Of a stretch of DNA of 17,330 nucleotides, positions 8,200-17,100 are shown one piece after another. The notes under the pieces were generated by a model. That model saw only the letters and a list, made by a program, of their open reading frames with translations. It was not told the origin of the DNA and did not search any database. The stretch comes from Geosiphon pyriformis (taxonomy: Eukaryota > Glomeromycota > Glomeromycetes > Archaeosporales > Geosiphonaceae), in NCBI GenBank assembly GCA_016748015.1, contig JAAOMT010000678.1:8444-25773 (forward strand), read 5' to 3'. The translations under genes were made by a program, and so were the position numbers. Position 1 is the stretch's first letter, and each line of letters opens with the position of its first letter.

Positions 8200-9053
8200 T
8201 GGACTTGAAAATGTTTAATATGAATAACTGCTATTTATTGTTTTTTTTCTAAAGTACTAAGCAAGATATAGGCTTTTTATTAAAGTGTTTCTTAAAAGTT
8301 TTCTTAATTGATTGATTGTATTAAATAGTTTTCTACTGTAAAATTAATTGACAATATTACTGTTTTTTTATAGGTCAAATTAAATAGTATTTGTTTTATA
8401 GCATCTAGTTTTAGTGTTTTGTATACTAGTAATACTGATAAAATAAAGTTATTTTATTTTTGTTCAAAATTAATTAAAACTTTGGCTAATAATTTACACA
8501 ATGTTTAGTTAAAATGTTTCATTAATTCATTTGTTTAAGAATAATAAGATGATAAAAGTGGTCTTTTAACATTAAATTATTCACAAATTTCTTGTATCAA
8601 GTTGTTTATAAAATGTGTTTTTTAATTAAATAAAAGTTTAATTAGACATTTATGTCTATAAATAATGTTTTCATAGATAAAATTTGCTATTAACTTTGTA
8701 TCTGCTTTTTAGATGGCTCTGTCTTTAAATTATTTGGTAAAAAAATTTACTATAACTGCAATATAACAATTTTTTTGAGTAGTAATAAGTAATAATCTGA
8801 CTAAATTAATTTTTATTCTGTCAAAAAGTTGTCCAATTTTAATTGGATTTAGAAGTTTAATAAAACAAGTTTCTTTTTTTTTTGATAACTATTATATGAT
8901 TTTATATATTATCAAATGTTTTTTACATGTAAAGCCAAAAATAATGTTCTAATGTTCTAATGTTCTTTAAATTATACTATTTTTTCCTTAATATACTGAA
9001 GATAGATCTATGTACATATTATAAAAAATAGTTTCTTTTTTGTTTTCTTAGAT
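8200..9053 (-). pseudogene. Isolated Ty3/gypsy integrase remnant (zinc domain trace, core, start of C-terminus)
   Basis: Integrase inserts element DNA into the host genome. From about 8810 to 8210 one frame matches the core: KINLVRLL, YIAVIVNFFTK, LIANFIYENIIYRHKC, THFINNLIQEICE, TNELMKHFN, TLCKLLAKVL and FILSVLLVYKTLKLDA. The three catalytic positions are Asn at 8805-8807 (for Asp), Asn at 8625-8627 (for Asp) and Lys at 8517-8519 (for Glu). Spacing of the second and third is 35 residues, as in DD35E enzymes. In-frame TAA codons replace Trp after FFTK, Arg in the S-D-R-G-T-H-F motif and Gln in the Y-x-P-Q-T-N motif. A NSYQKK trace upstream fits the HHCC end. Both ends of this piece abut or approach adapter joins, so its true parent element is unknown. 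Confidence 0.87.
8943..8966. repeat. Tandem repeat of 8 bp, three perfect copies
   Basis: The unit aatgttct occurs three times in a row inside the integrase zinc-domain region. Adding two units shifts the reading frame, which may explain why the leader of this integrase is hard to follow. Confidence 0.9.
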
Positions 9054-9072
9054 CTGTCTCTTATACACATCT
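9054..9072. other. Exact Tn5 mosaic end (tagmentation adapter) number 2
   Basis: This is a second perfect copy of the 19-bp mosaic end, in the same orientation as the one at 8181. Left of it is integrase and right of it is the start of dUTPase, so the dUTPase body, reverse transcriptase and RNase H that should lie between are missing. The known flanking Nextera adapter tails do not follow it. Confidence 0.95.
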
Positions 9073-9896
9073 TAAAGAACTTTGGTTGGAGGACTAAAGT
9101 ATTTTTGCCAAAATATTATAAGTCATATTCTGCATCAATTTTGTGAGCTTTTTTTGGCTTAATCTCTTGGCTATTATTGTCAAAGTACTTGAGTTGTATA
9201 ACAAGCTGATTTTTGATCAAGTAGATTAAAGTGGTTGTAATTTTTTTTTCAGATTTAAATTCTCCAAATTCGATTTCATGCTTATTATTTTTACTAGGCA
9301 AAAAAATACTAGAAACATAACATTTCAAACATCATTGGTTATTATAAGATATTACATATTCTTTACATAGTTAAATGTTCATTTGTTTTAATTATTGAAT
9401 TTGAGCTTTTTTGGTTAAATAGATGTAACTTATAATTTAATAGTAAGTTTTAACTTTATCTTCATAGTTATATCTAGCAATTTCGAAAGTGTATTCAATA
9501 TATTCAGTTTTTTTTATCTAATAAATATTTTTTTGAGTTTCTTTATTAATTAGACTTATAGCCAATTTATAGATTATTTTAGCATTATGTGGATAATAAT
9601 AAAGTTTGTTAAAAGTACTGTTATATACTGTATTAAATCAAATTTCTTTTTTTAACTTTTTTGTAATTGAAAGTACATATTAACAAGTTTAATTACAAAC
9701 TTCTTTTCTTATTGTAATATTGATCTAGTTATATTTTTTTAATAATATTTTTTCACATGTAAAACAAGACATATTGTTTAATTTTTTATTTTGTTTGGAG
9801 TATTCAAATTATTTCTGGTAACAAGTCTTATAGTAATAAAAAGTATGTATTTCATATTTTTTTTTTAAAAATATACAAGCTCCCATAAATAAAAGC
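9073..9896 (-). pseudogene. gypsy element 2, downstream half: Cys-rich region and first dUTPase motif
   Basis: One minus-strand frame runs through this whole piece with about 11 in-frame stops and no net frameshift. It begins LLFMGACIFLKKKYEIHTFY next to the LINE and continues with SCFTCEK. Then come NKLYYYPHNAKIIYKLAISL and VKTYY. The family cluster L-C-x2-C-x3-C-x4-C-x2-C follows, with two Cys changed to Tyr (LCKEYVISYNNQ, a TGA, then CLKC). Next are FGEFKSEKKITTTLIYL and LVIQLKYFDNNSQEIKPKKA. It ends in HKIDAEYDL, the first dUTPase motif (family DAGYDL), and LVLQPKFF, where adapter sequence cuts it. Gly-to-Glu and Cys-to-Tyr changes are all G-to-A. Confidence 0.8.
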
Positions 9897-9901
9897 TTTT
9901 T
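9886..9901. repeat. Probable target-site duplication, 3' side of the LINE
   Basis: The bases taaataaaagcttttt match taaatatgcttttt at the other LINE end (16733-16746), except for one small gap and one mismatch. The last T residues overlap the poly(A) tail, so the exact length cannot be set. Confidence 0.55.
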
Positions 9902-9907
9902 TTTTTT
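9897..9907 (-). other. Poly(A) tail of the LINE
   Basis: A run of 11 T on the plus strand equals an A tail at the 3' end of the minus-strand LINE. It is followed at once by the probable target duplication and gypsy coding sequence. Confidence 0.8.
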
Positions 9908-10033
9908 ATAATACAATTAATAAGTAAAGTCCAACTGCTATCTAATACATAGAACCAAACTAAGTGGAATAAACTAAATACAGCTCACACACTTATTATA
10001 TGTGGCCAGCCATTCGGGCCAGACAAAACTACA
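9908..10033 (-). other. 3' untranslated region of the LINE
   Basis: About 126 bases separate the ORF2 stop (10034-10036) from the A tail. The minus strand has a GC-richer patch (GTCTGGCCCGAATGGCTGG, 10023-10005) that can form a short GGCC-based pairing. No further motif was recognised. Confidence 0.6.
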
Positions 10034-13000
10034 CTATACATCTATGTGAACAGAAGCATTACCACCCAAACCAAAAAAGAAATGACACAGTCTGTGTTTA
10101 CCAAAGCTGACAGCAAAAGATTCAACAACACTAAGCAAATAAACTACCCCATCTGACAAATTAGACACCAAACAATGAAACAGGTCCAAGACCATACCAC
10201 TATCCTTGACCAAACCAGCCCTTTTTATATCTATTTTATGCTTAGATCTAATAAGTCACACTTTAGTACAAACCAATTCGACCACAAATCTAACAAATTC
10301 AGTAATAGTCAATGTAGTCTTTCCCTTCCTCTCAAAAGCCAAAGTAGTCTCAGCATACCAATTCTTCAACACAAAACTCTTGCACACAGCAGTAAACAGA
10401 CCCATGTCTAAAGAACATGCCAAAAGCGAACACAAAACAGCTGACATAGGTGAGCAGGAAAGACCCACCAAAAACAACCACTTCTTAGTAGTATCAGTCA
10501 AAATATCATTACAGAGTCCAGCATTACCTGAGCAAATGAAAGTATGGGTAGACACCTTCACTTTCCCATACAGCAAGCACAGCACCCCAGGATAATTCAT
10601 GTTGTATAATCTTTTTCTGACAGCCACAGGCAACCATCTATGAACAGCTTTCATCAAATAAGTGCGCATGTTGGCTGAGCTCCTACTAGTGAAACTGAAG
10701 AGTATGTAAGAGTCAGAATGCCAGATCTTTAAAGTAACCACCCAATTTATCTCCCTAATCATGGCACTTAAAACAACATTATAACCAGAACCAGCCTCCC
10801 AACAAGCATGACAAATTGACTGATAAAGATTATGAACAAAATGACAAGCATTGCCTAACACAGTAGTATTTTCAGCAACCAAGAAATGTTCTTGAATTCC
10901 AACAGGTAGAGAAAATGGAAAGGAAGTGGCTTGTCCAGCCAACTTATCAGCTCTAATATTGCCCAGAACTCCTAAATGCCCTTTAATCTTCATCTACTTA
11001 ACTAAAATGTTTTTTTTCTTGATGAAATTGACAATATGCAATCACTTAATCCAGCAACAATTATGGAAGTCTGGTGTCATAACCAGAGACTCTGACATAT
11101 AAACATTAATTACAGATTAACTGTCTAAATACAGAACTACAGAACAGAAAGAGAAAATGCACTCTAAGGCCAAAGTAATGACTTGTAACTCAGCCAAAGT
11201 GAATAACAAAAGTTCTTGAACTCTGACTCCAATATCCATGTTTATAGCTGGAAAATAGGCAGCTGCACCACTTGTTACCTTAGCCAAACCAGCATCCTTT
11301 AAAAATCCATCTGTGTAAACTTCAATACAATTTAACCAAATCTTTAAAAAACCCCCACAAACACAAGCAAAAGCCTCAGAATCCAAAACATTCAGCACTG
11401 GTAGTACATGATCACTGACAGATACAACTTTCTCAGAAGCATGCTTGCTTATAAAACCAGCTGCCAACATAAAACAATAAGATACTGGGCCCTTTAAGTC
11501 TAATCTCTTCCACTACTAAAATGTCTTTCAGTCTAACACCCTTTCATTTTTGTCCAAAAGCCTACTACCAAAAGCAACACCAAACCATCTCAAAGAGAGA
11601 ACAGAATCATAAAACAAGAAATAACCCAGAATGTCAGACATTGAAAATCTGCCAGAACCATGAAAAGCACTGGGCAAATTATTTATCAAAGATAACTTAT
11701 TTTTCAACAAAATTTTCACTATACCAGCTAGAAAATTATTCATTGAACTAACCTTTAACTTGACAGGATGCTGCAAAAAATTCAGAGGTGACCACCTCAG
11801 AACTTGTAAATCCAAAAATTTGTGTTCAAATAAACATCCAAGAATGCCATGGGCATTGGAAAAAAAGACCAATGAAGCCAACTTTTTTTCAGATTGCACT
11901 TGTTTAAATAGTTTTAAATCATATAAAGAAGAGTAATATAAAGTCTCATTCGGAAAATTTTTTGGTAACTCAGCTTTAGATCTAAAACTCTTCTTAACCA
12001 TGACATCCCACTTGTAACACACACCTAATGAAACATAACTAAACTGCATCCAATAGCTAACTATAAGCTGAAGAACAACCAAGACCAAGTACAAGAATTG
12101 TTAGTTTGTAATAGCCTTTCTGAGCACCACATTTGAGAAAACCCTGACATCTGCATGAGCCTAAGCCAAATTAGGCTTGGAAAGACCCTCTGTAGACAAA
12201 AAAATACCCAAGTACCTGTGTGATTTGCCTCATTTAGCAATTGAGATTGGCAAGCTATTGATCAAAAATGAGGCAGTCTTGACACCTTAATTAATAGCCA
12301 CCATTTTATTATTATTAATAAAAATGTTATTGACAGCAAAAAATCCATTAGCAATATCCAAAATGATCTGTATAGAAGCCTAACAGCTTCCAACCCAAAT
12401 TGTGTTATTAACAAAAACACCATCAGCCAAGAAAAAAGTCTTTCCTCCAATAGACTCAACATGGCCAGTTTTGACCACAAATTTTGTATCAATATGGTAG
12501 TCACACAAGTGTTTATGTTTTTTGACCTTACACAAAAAAGGGTCATAGAATATCTGCCAAAAGAGAGAAGAGAAAACTTCATTCTAATCCAAACTATCAT
12601 GTACTATGTAACTATCTGAAAGGCCAAAATTTGTTATCACTCTGTTGATACAATCTTCATGAATTCCACCAAAAAAATCAATAAATCGACTATACATCTT
12701 AATATGATACAGACCAGCCTTCAAATGATGCCAGCCTACAAAGTCATAAGCTTTGCACATGTTTTACAAAACCAACCAAAGTTTCTTATTCTTTTCCAAA
12801 ACATTTTCCATGACTGATTCAACAGCAAAAATTGGCGATTGAGTAGAAGTATTTTTTAACACCAAAAAATTGTCCTCATAAAGAACATTGAATCTGCTGC
12901 ATGCCAAAGAAATCCAATCAGAAAGAATTTTAGACAAAATTTTCCAGGCAGTTTCAATCAAAGCAATAGGCCTAGTATTGGTTAGGACACTATTCTATTC

Positions 13001-14719
13001 ATAGAGTTTAGAGATCATTGAAACCCATGCTCTTCTCCAAAAAATCAAAACCACCTCTAAGATTAAACACAAATTCAGCAGCTTTAAGAAATAAAATAAC
13101 ATCTCATCACCACAGTGCTTCCAAAGTTTATTAAAAATTCCTGATAATTCAGCAGTCTTATTATTTAACAAGTTATTAACACACAAAAACAACTCATTTA
13201 TATTGATTTCCTTTATCACACTAGAAAAAACATCATTGAAAACATAGTTCAAAGACATATATTGACAGGACCAAAGAATGGGCATTTTTGGGAGAACTGT
13301 CCGCTTTTTTGTCCATCCCTTTATAATTTCATCTACTTTAAGTTTCATTTCATCAGGCTCAACTACTAACTTATCATCAGCTATTAAGTGATCCAAAACA
13401 ATTTTGCAAAATAGATGATCAAGGATACTCTTAATTATAAGTCTTTTGTTAAAACAAAAATAGTTCATGTACCAGTCAATTGCCTTCTTAATGGCTGCAT
13501 CCTCAGACACCTTTGACTCAAGGTACTTAGACTTCTAATATCTTTTTTTCACTATAAACAAATGCTTAACAACTTCCATCAAACATATACCAACCAGAAC
13601 CATGTTAGCAGTCTTAGAGGCTTCTACTTTATTAATTTTTAACCAGACTCTGAGGAGATGGTCAAAGTCCACAAGATCTTCAAAAACCCAAGCTTTAACA
13701 ATTTTTGTGATTAGCAGCTCCAATTTGAAAAACTTTAAAGATTGTTTGTTTTTCAAACAATCAAATGCACTATACCAATGTTTAGAAAACACCACATCAG
13801 CAGTCTATACCATAACATTCTTTAATACCACCCACATTACATCCAAATTACCATTATATCTTGTACTCTCAAACACATTTGACTTTATTGCTAATTCAAC
13901 AGAAACCCACTCTTTAAAACGTAACTAAAGGGCTTCATCAGCATGTCCTATCTTAAACTTTCACTGGTCTCAATTGGCTTGTTTACGAACACTATTTAGA
14001 TGAGCATCCAAGAATTCTCTCAAACCAATCACAACTGAAATTGCCTTATGATCTGTATCAAAAAATCTTGACATGTTATTGACTTTATGTAATGTAATAG
14101 TAAAAGTAAGATTCTCATTCACAAAAATAAAATCCAACACTTTTTCAATGTCTCTAGAATTACTTCAAGTAAGGGCTTTGGTTAAGGAATGTCTATTAAA
14201 GATATTGACCAGACCCAGATCTAAACAAAACTTGAAACTAGCACTTTTTTTACATTCATTTTTATTGAAGTTACCACCAATGACTGTGAATGAGCTAGAA
14301 TTGGCTGCTTTAGAGATCAAGGAGTTGATAAAAGAAGTTTGACTAAAATGTGTATTAACAGAAGCACCAGTATACAGGCCCAAGATTGTAACCAAAAGCT
14401 TGTTTTTAAATAAAAAATGAACAGAAATCAGCCGACTAGAAATTTTGTTCACCTTTAAAAAATGCCGAGCCAAAGAACTGTTCATAATAATGGCAACTCA
14501 AGTACCAAGAAAACCCACACCCAAACCAGAAGTGAAAATCTGAACTTTATCAAACTTATTCATAATCTAAGGTTTAATATTAGATCTCAATTTGGTTTCT
14601 GTAACAATTGAAACCATATTTTCTAATTCCTTATGCCAACAAACAATGTCTTCCTGCTTTGCAGGGACATTTATACCTCTAACATTACATGTAACAAATT
14701 TCTAAACTAAATTACTCAT
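10034..14719 (-). pseudogene. LINE ORF2: endonuclease, reverse transcriptase, RNase H (1,561 codons, about 23 stops)
   Basis: ORF2 would nick target DNA and copy the element RNA there. It starts at ATG 14717-14719 and ends HIDV with TAG at 10034-10036. Endonuclease motifs are CNVRG (N12), VTETK (E41), GGNFN for GGDFN (codon 150, Asp to Asn) and DTDH (223-224). Reverse transcriptase is seen in LTNTRPIALIETAWKILSKI, KAYDFVGW and FVNN for FVDD (codons 771-772, at 12404-12409). RNase H shows VYTDG (D1137), LAELQ (E1177), LYLD (D1199) and NIRADKLAG (D1258). A motif C1381-x2-Tyr1384-x7-H1392-x3-C1396 probably had Cys at 1384. One frame is kept throughout, with about 23 internal stops. By family comparison from memory, about 8 replace Trp, 6 Gln and 5 Arg. 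Confidence 0.93.
13950..14719 (-). other. APE-type endonuclease domain within LINE ORF2
   Basis: This part of ORF2 has the fold of apurinic endonucleases that nick DNA for target-primed reverse transcription. Segments seen include VSIVTETKLRSN, NKFDKVQIFTSGLGVGFLG, VTILGLYTGAS and SASFKFCLDLGLVN. The catalytic Asp of GGDFN is Asn (AAC at 14270-14272), and TAG and TGA replace Trp near 14590 and 14165. The final DTDH pair is intact. Confidence 0.85.
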
Positions 14720-14721
14720 TA
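14717..14721 (-). promoter_or_regulatory. UAAUG stop-start overlap joining LINE ORF1 and ORF2
   Basis: ORF1 ends in PPTF followed by TAA (14721-14719), and the ATG of ORF2 (14719-14717) shares the last A. This UAAUG arrangement is known to couple termination and reinitiation in the silkworm LINE SART1. Whether this LINE uses it is an inference, since mutation could have created or moved either codon. Confidence 0.65.
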
Positions 14722-16611
14722 AAAAGTAGGAGGAATAAACAAATCCAAGTCAGAACACAAGTGATCCAACTTCTTTAAGACTGACTTAACTGATACTTCC
14801 AGAGCCACCATCTTGGATTCCAAACCTTTTACCTTGGTGGTTAAAACCTTAAAACTGTTTAAGCTAATGTTAGCAACCATATCAGTAACAACCATGGAAA
14901 GGAGAATAAAATAAATCAAAGCATCATCCAAAGTTATATTCGAATCTATGTCTACCATCAAGGATGTAGAAGTTATAAGAAAAGGAACAAGAGGCAAAGA
15001 TACCAGAGACACTAATTCAACATTGCTCAGCTTTCTCAAAATATCAGAAACTTGGTCTGCCAAAAGCTCTAAAAAGCACTCCAAAGAAGATAAATGGTCA
15101 TGTAAAGCAGAGTCACCAGGAGAAGCAGAGATCACTAAAGAAATTCTAGCACCAGAAAATAAATCATTACCAAAAGACACCAAAAAAACCACACAAGGTG
15201 GAAAACCATCAGAAAAAAAATTGAGTAACATGATCTGCATCTATGACTTGCCACCAAAAGTGGCAAAATGGAAGATAGGGACAGTTTTCTTTGCATACAA
15301 CTTGGCTAGTCAAAGACAATGTTCCACTGAGGTGACTTTTCTAATAATCTTTGAAGACTTAGGAGTGAATGCAAGTGGTACACCACATTCCAAAGCAGAA
15401 TGACCAAAAAACTCACATTTTTCACAACAAACCAAATCCAGTCTAGCCCAAGAAAGTTTGACACCACCAAATATCAGCTTAGTGTGATAAGCAGATTCTA
15501 TTGCATCCTCAGACTCGAAGCCAACCACAGCACAGCAAATTCTATTGCCAGAATTCAATGAACAATTTATAATACAAGTTTTCCCACCAGCTTTTTCCAA
15601 AAAAGTGCCCAAATCATAAGCAGTTGTTTCTACAGGTAAAGTAAACAATAAAGCCCTGAACTGGTCTCTTGATGCTCATGTTTCACAATCTCTTACAGTT
15701 ATAGCCACTCACACAGAATTTTTTCCAATCAAAAAAGACCATTTAGCAGCCAATTGTACAGCCTGACCTATTTCAGCAAATTCCACCATAGCTTTTTGCC
15801 ACAATCCAATAAGTTGGATTTTGATCGACTTAATTTTGCCAAACTTAGCTAGAGCAGCAACAATTATTTCTTTTGGTGTGTCCATGGGAATTTTTTTGAT
15901 AACCACAGCCCGATTTGAGCAAATTTTTTATTTCTTAAGATTACTGTTAGTGATGATTCTTTTCTCTCTGGTCAATAATGTAGCTTTAATTAAGCTCTCG
16001 TCATAAATAAATGTAAATCAGATGATCCCTTCAAATTTTAAGGGGGTAGTGACCCCCCCAAAACCATTAATTAAAGAAAAAATTTTCCTAATGAATTGAG
16101 TCTTTGCTTTTACTAATTTCCCTTTCACAGCAAAAAAATTCATATTTAAGACAAAGAATTTTTTGATGGGCACTTCAACCTAAGTTTTTACTATTTTAGG
16201 ATCAATCAATCTTTTTTCAAGAGAAATATTGAGAGAGGGAGGGAGGTGAATTATGTTCTCATCCATTCCAAAATCAATAGTACCAATAGGGAAGCCACCG
16301 ACCAAATCAATAATAACTTTTTTAGCTTTGGGAGTTGTCACAGCCAAACCAAAAAAAGAAGCACCACTTGAACTCAACTCAGTATCACCAAGCTTATTGT
16401 TACTGAACTTACTGTCCATATCCGAATATATGTCCTCATTGATACCAGGTTTGGTCAGAGAAATTTTCTTTTCATCACCAGAGTGTTTGATATTGCTAAC
16501 AGAGATTTTTTTCTTCTGAAAAAAAGTTCCACCAATAGGACTATGAAGAGTACCTTTAGGTGTTTTTTTCTTAGACATATTGCTATTCAAAGCAGTCTCC
16601 AGATCTACCAC
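14719..16611 (-). pseudogene. LINE ORF1: RRM-like domain, CCHC knuckle and coiled coil
   Basis: ORF1 would coat the element RNA. One frame of about 630 codons runs from 16611 to the TAA at 14719-14721, with several in-frame stops and no net frameshift. The first ATG is at 16576-16578 (MSKKKTPKG), and the frame is open a little further upstream. The N-terminus is Lys- and Ser-rich. An RRM-like segment at 15709-15906 has AVVIKKIPMDTPKEI, AKFGKIKSIKIQL and KAMVEFAE in strand-helix-strand order. A knuckle C-x2-C-x4-H-x4-C (CEKCEFFGHSALEC) is at 15385-15426. The C-terminus has a heptad-like FKVLTTKVKGLESKMVALEV suited to a coiled coil. TGA codons replace Arg in NSV-VA and Trp in CET-AS near 15713 and 15680. 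The knuckle has Glu where Gly is usual. Confidence 0.85.
15385..15426 (-). other. CCHC zinc knuckle of LINE ORF1
   Basis: The codons read CEKCEFFGHSALEC, an intact C-x2-C-x4-H-x4-C set. Knuckles of this type bind single-stranded nucleic acid in retroelement proteins. Confidence 0.85.
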
Positions 16612-16732
16612 AAATAAGTTATTAGCTTAAGAAATAGTAAGAGTAATAAAACAAGCAGGATAAAAACAAAAAAACTTTTTTTTCAAAATTTGCTCTTTAG
16701 GAAATTAGGACAAAGAAGAGAAAGAAGTTTTT
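16612..16732 (-). other. 5' leader of the LINE
   Basis: About 120 bases lie between the ORF1 frame and the probable target duplication. The minus strand is T- and C-rich, as in the ORFs, and holds a stop (16627-16629) that closes the ORF1 frame. No promoter motif could be recognised. Confidence 0.5.
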
Positions 16733-16746
16733 TAAATATGCTTTTT
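16733..16746. repeat. Probable target-site duplication, 5' side of the LINE
   Basis: The bases taaatatgcttttt pair with taaataaaagcttttt at 9886-9901, apart from one small gap and a mismatch. Gypsy coding sequence begins directly on the outer side of each copy. Confidence 0.55.
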
Positions 16747-17100
16747 GTTACAGTTTTTACACTTAAGTAAAATATAAAATAGTTGTTTCTGTAATTCTAA
16801 TTTATAATACCAAATTTTATTTCAACTACTAATTTCTTTAAAAAATTTTTGTTTTGTTTTTTTAGTCCAATTAAATATTAATTCAAAAGTTATATAGGTT
16901 TTAGTAATTGGTATTTCTTTTTTTTTTAAATTCGAATATAGAGGCTTTTTCTGATTATTTGTTAAAAGTACTACATATAACAAACACTCTAATATATTGT
17001 TTTTAATATGAAATTTTAAGTTTTTGGGTTTTTGGGTTTTTTAATCTAAGTTTGTATTGGTCTTGAAAAGCCAATTATTTTTAATAAATGTTTAATATTA
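16747..17100 (-). pseudogene. gypsy element 2, upstream half ending in the first Cys pair
   Basis: One minus-strand frame reads WLFKTNTNLD, a TAA, KTQKPKNLKFHIKNN, LECLLYVVLLTNNQKKPLYS, EIPITKTYITFELIFNWTKK, KIWYYKLELQKQLFYILL and KCKNCNKK. The CxxC pair at 16750-16761 corresponds to CSVC in the matching region of element 1 (LECSVCNKKLSFM). The frame resumes on the far side of the LINE as LLFMGACIF. Only two stops were seen here, a TAA after LD and a TGA after EISS. The longer region upstream of the Cys pair differs from element 1, so the two gypsy elements belong to related but distinct families. Confidence 0.7.

Larger units (their letters stand above)
9897..16732 (-). mobile_element. Non-LTR (LINE) retrotransposon, near full length but inactivated
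   Basis: The element has a short 5' leader (about 16612-16732), ORF1, ORF2 overlapping at UAAUG, a 3' untranslated region (about 9908-10033) and an 11-base A tail on the minus strand. ORF2 holds an APE-type endonuclease, reverse transcriptase and RNase H with a terminal Cys/His motif, and ORF1 holds an RRM-like domain and a CCHC knuckle. The set resembles a LINE family abundant in arbuscular mycorrhizal fungi, as remembered. It is inserted in the same orientation into gypsy element 2, whose coding frame can be followed on both sides. Base composition differs sharply: the plus strand is A- and C-rich here and T-rich outside. Confidence 0.93.

Noticed and set aside
8200-9053. The segment between the two mosaic ends as a natural Tn5-type composite transposon.
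   Set aside because: The ends are in direct orientation, the 19-mer is the engineered version, and the content is gypsy integrase with no transposase or resistance gene.
12262-12600. Minus-strand open frame at 12262-12600 as a separate membrane protein.
   Set aside because: It overlaps the LINE reverse transcriptase active site in another frame. The ORF2 frame, which holds for 4.7 kb, is the real one.
2046-16200. Genetic code with TGA as Trp (or TAA/TAG as Gln), since TGA often falls at Trp positions.
   Set aside because: Trp positions also show TAG and TAA, Arg and Gln positions show stops too, and many Trp codons are still TGG. Mutation explains all of these, while no single reassigned code does.
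17025-17042. Two TTTTTGGG units as a telomere-like repeat.
   Set aside because: There are only two copies, embedded in a gypsy coding frame (minus-strand KTQKPKN), so chance is enough.
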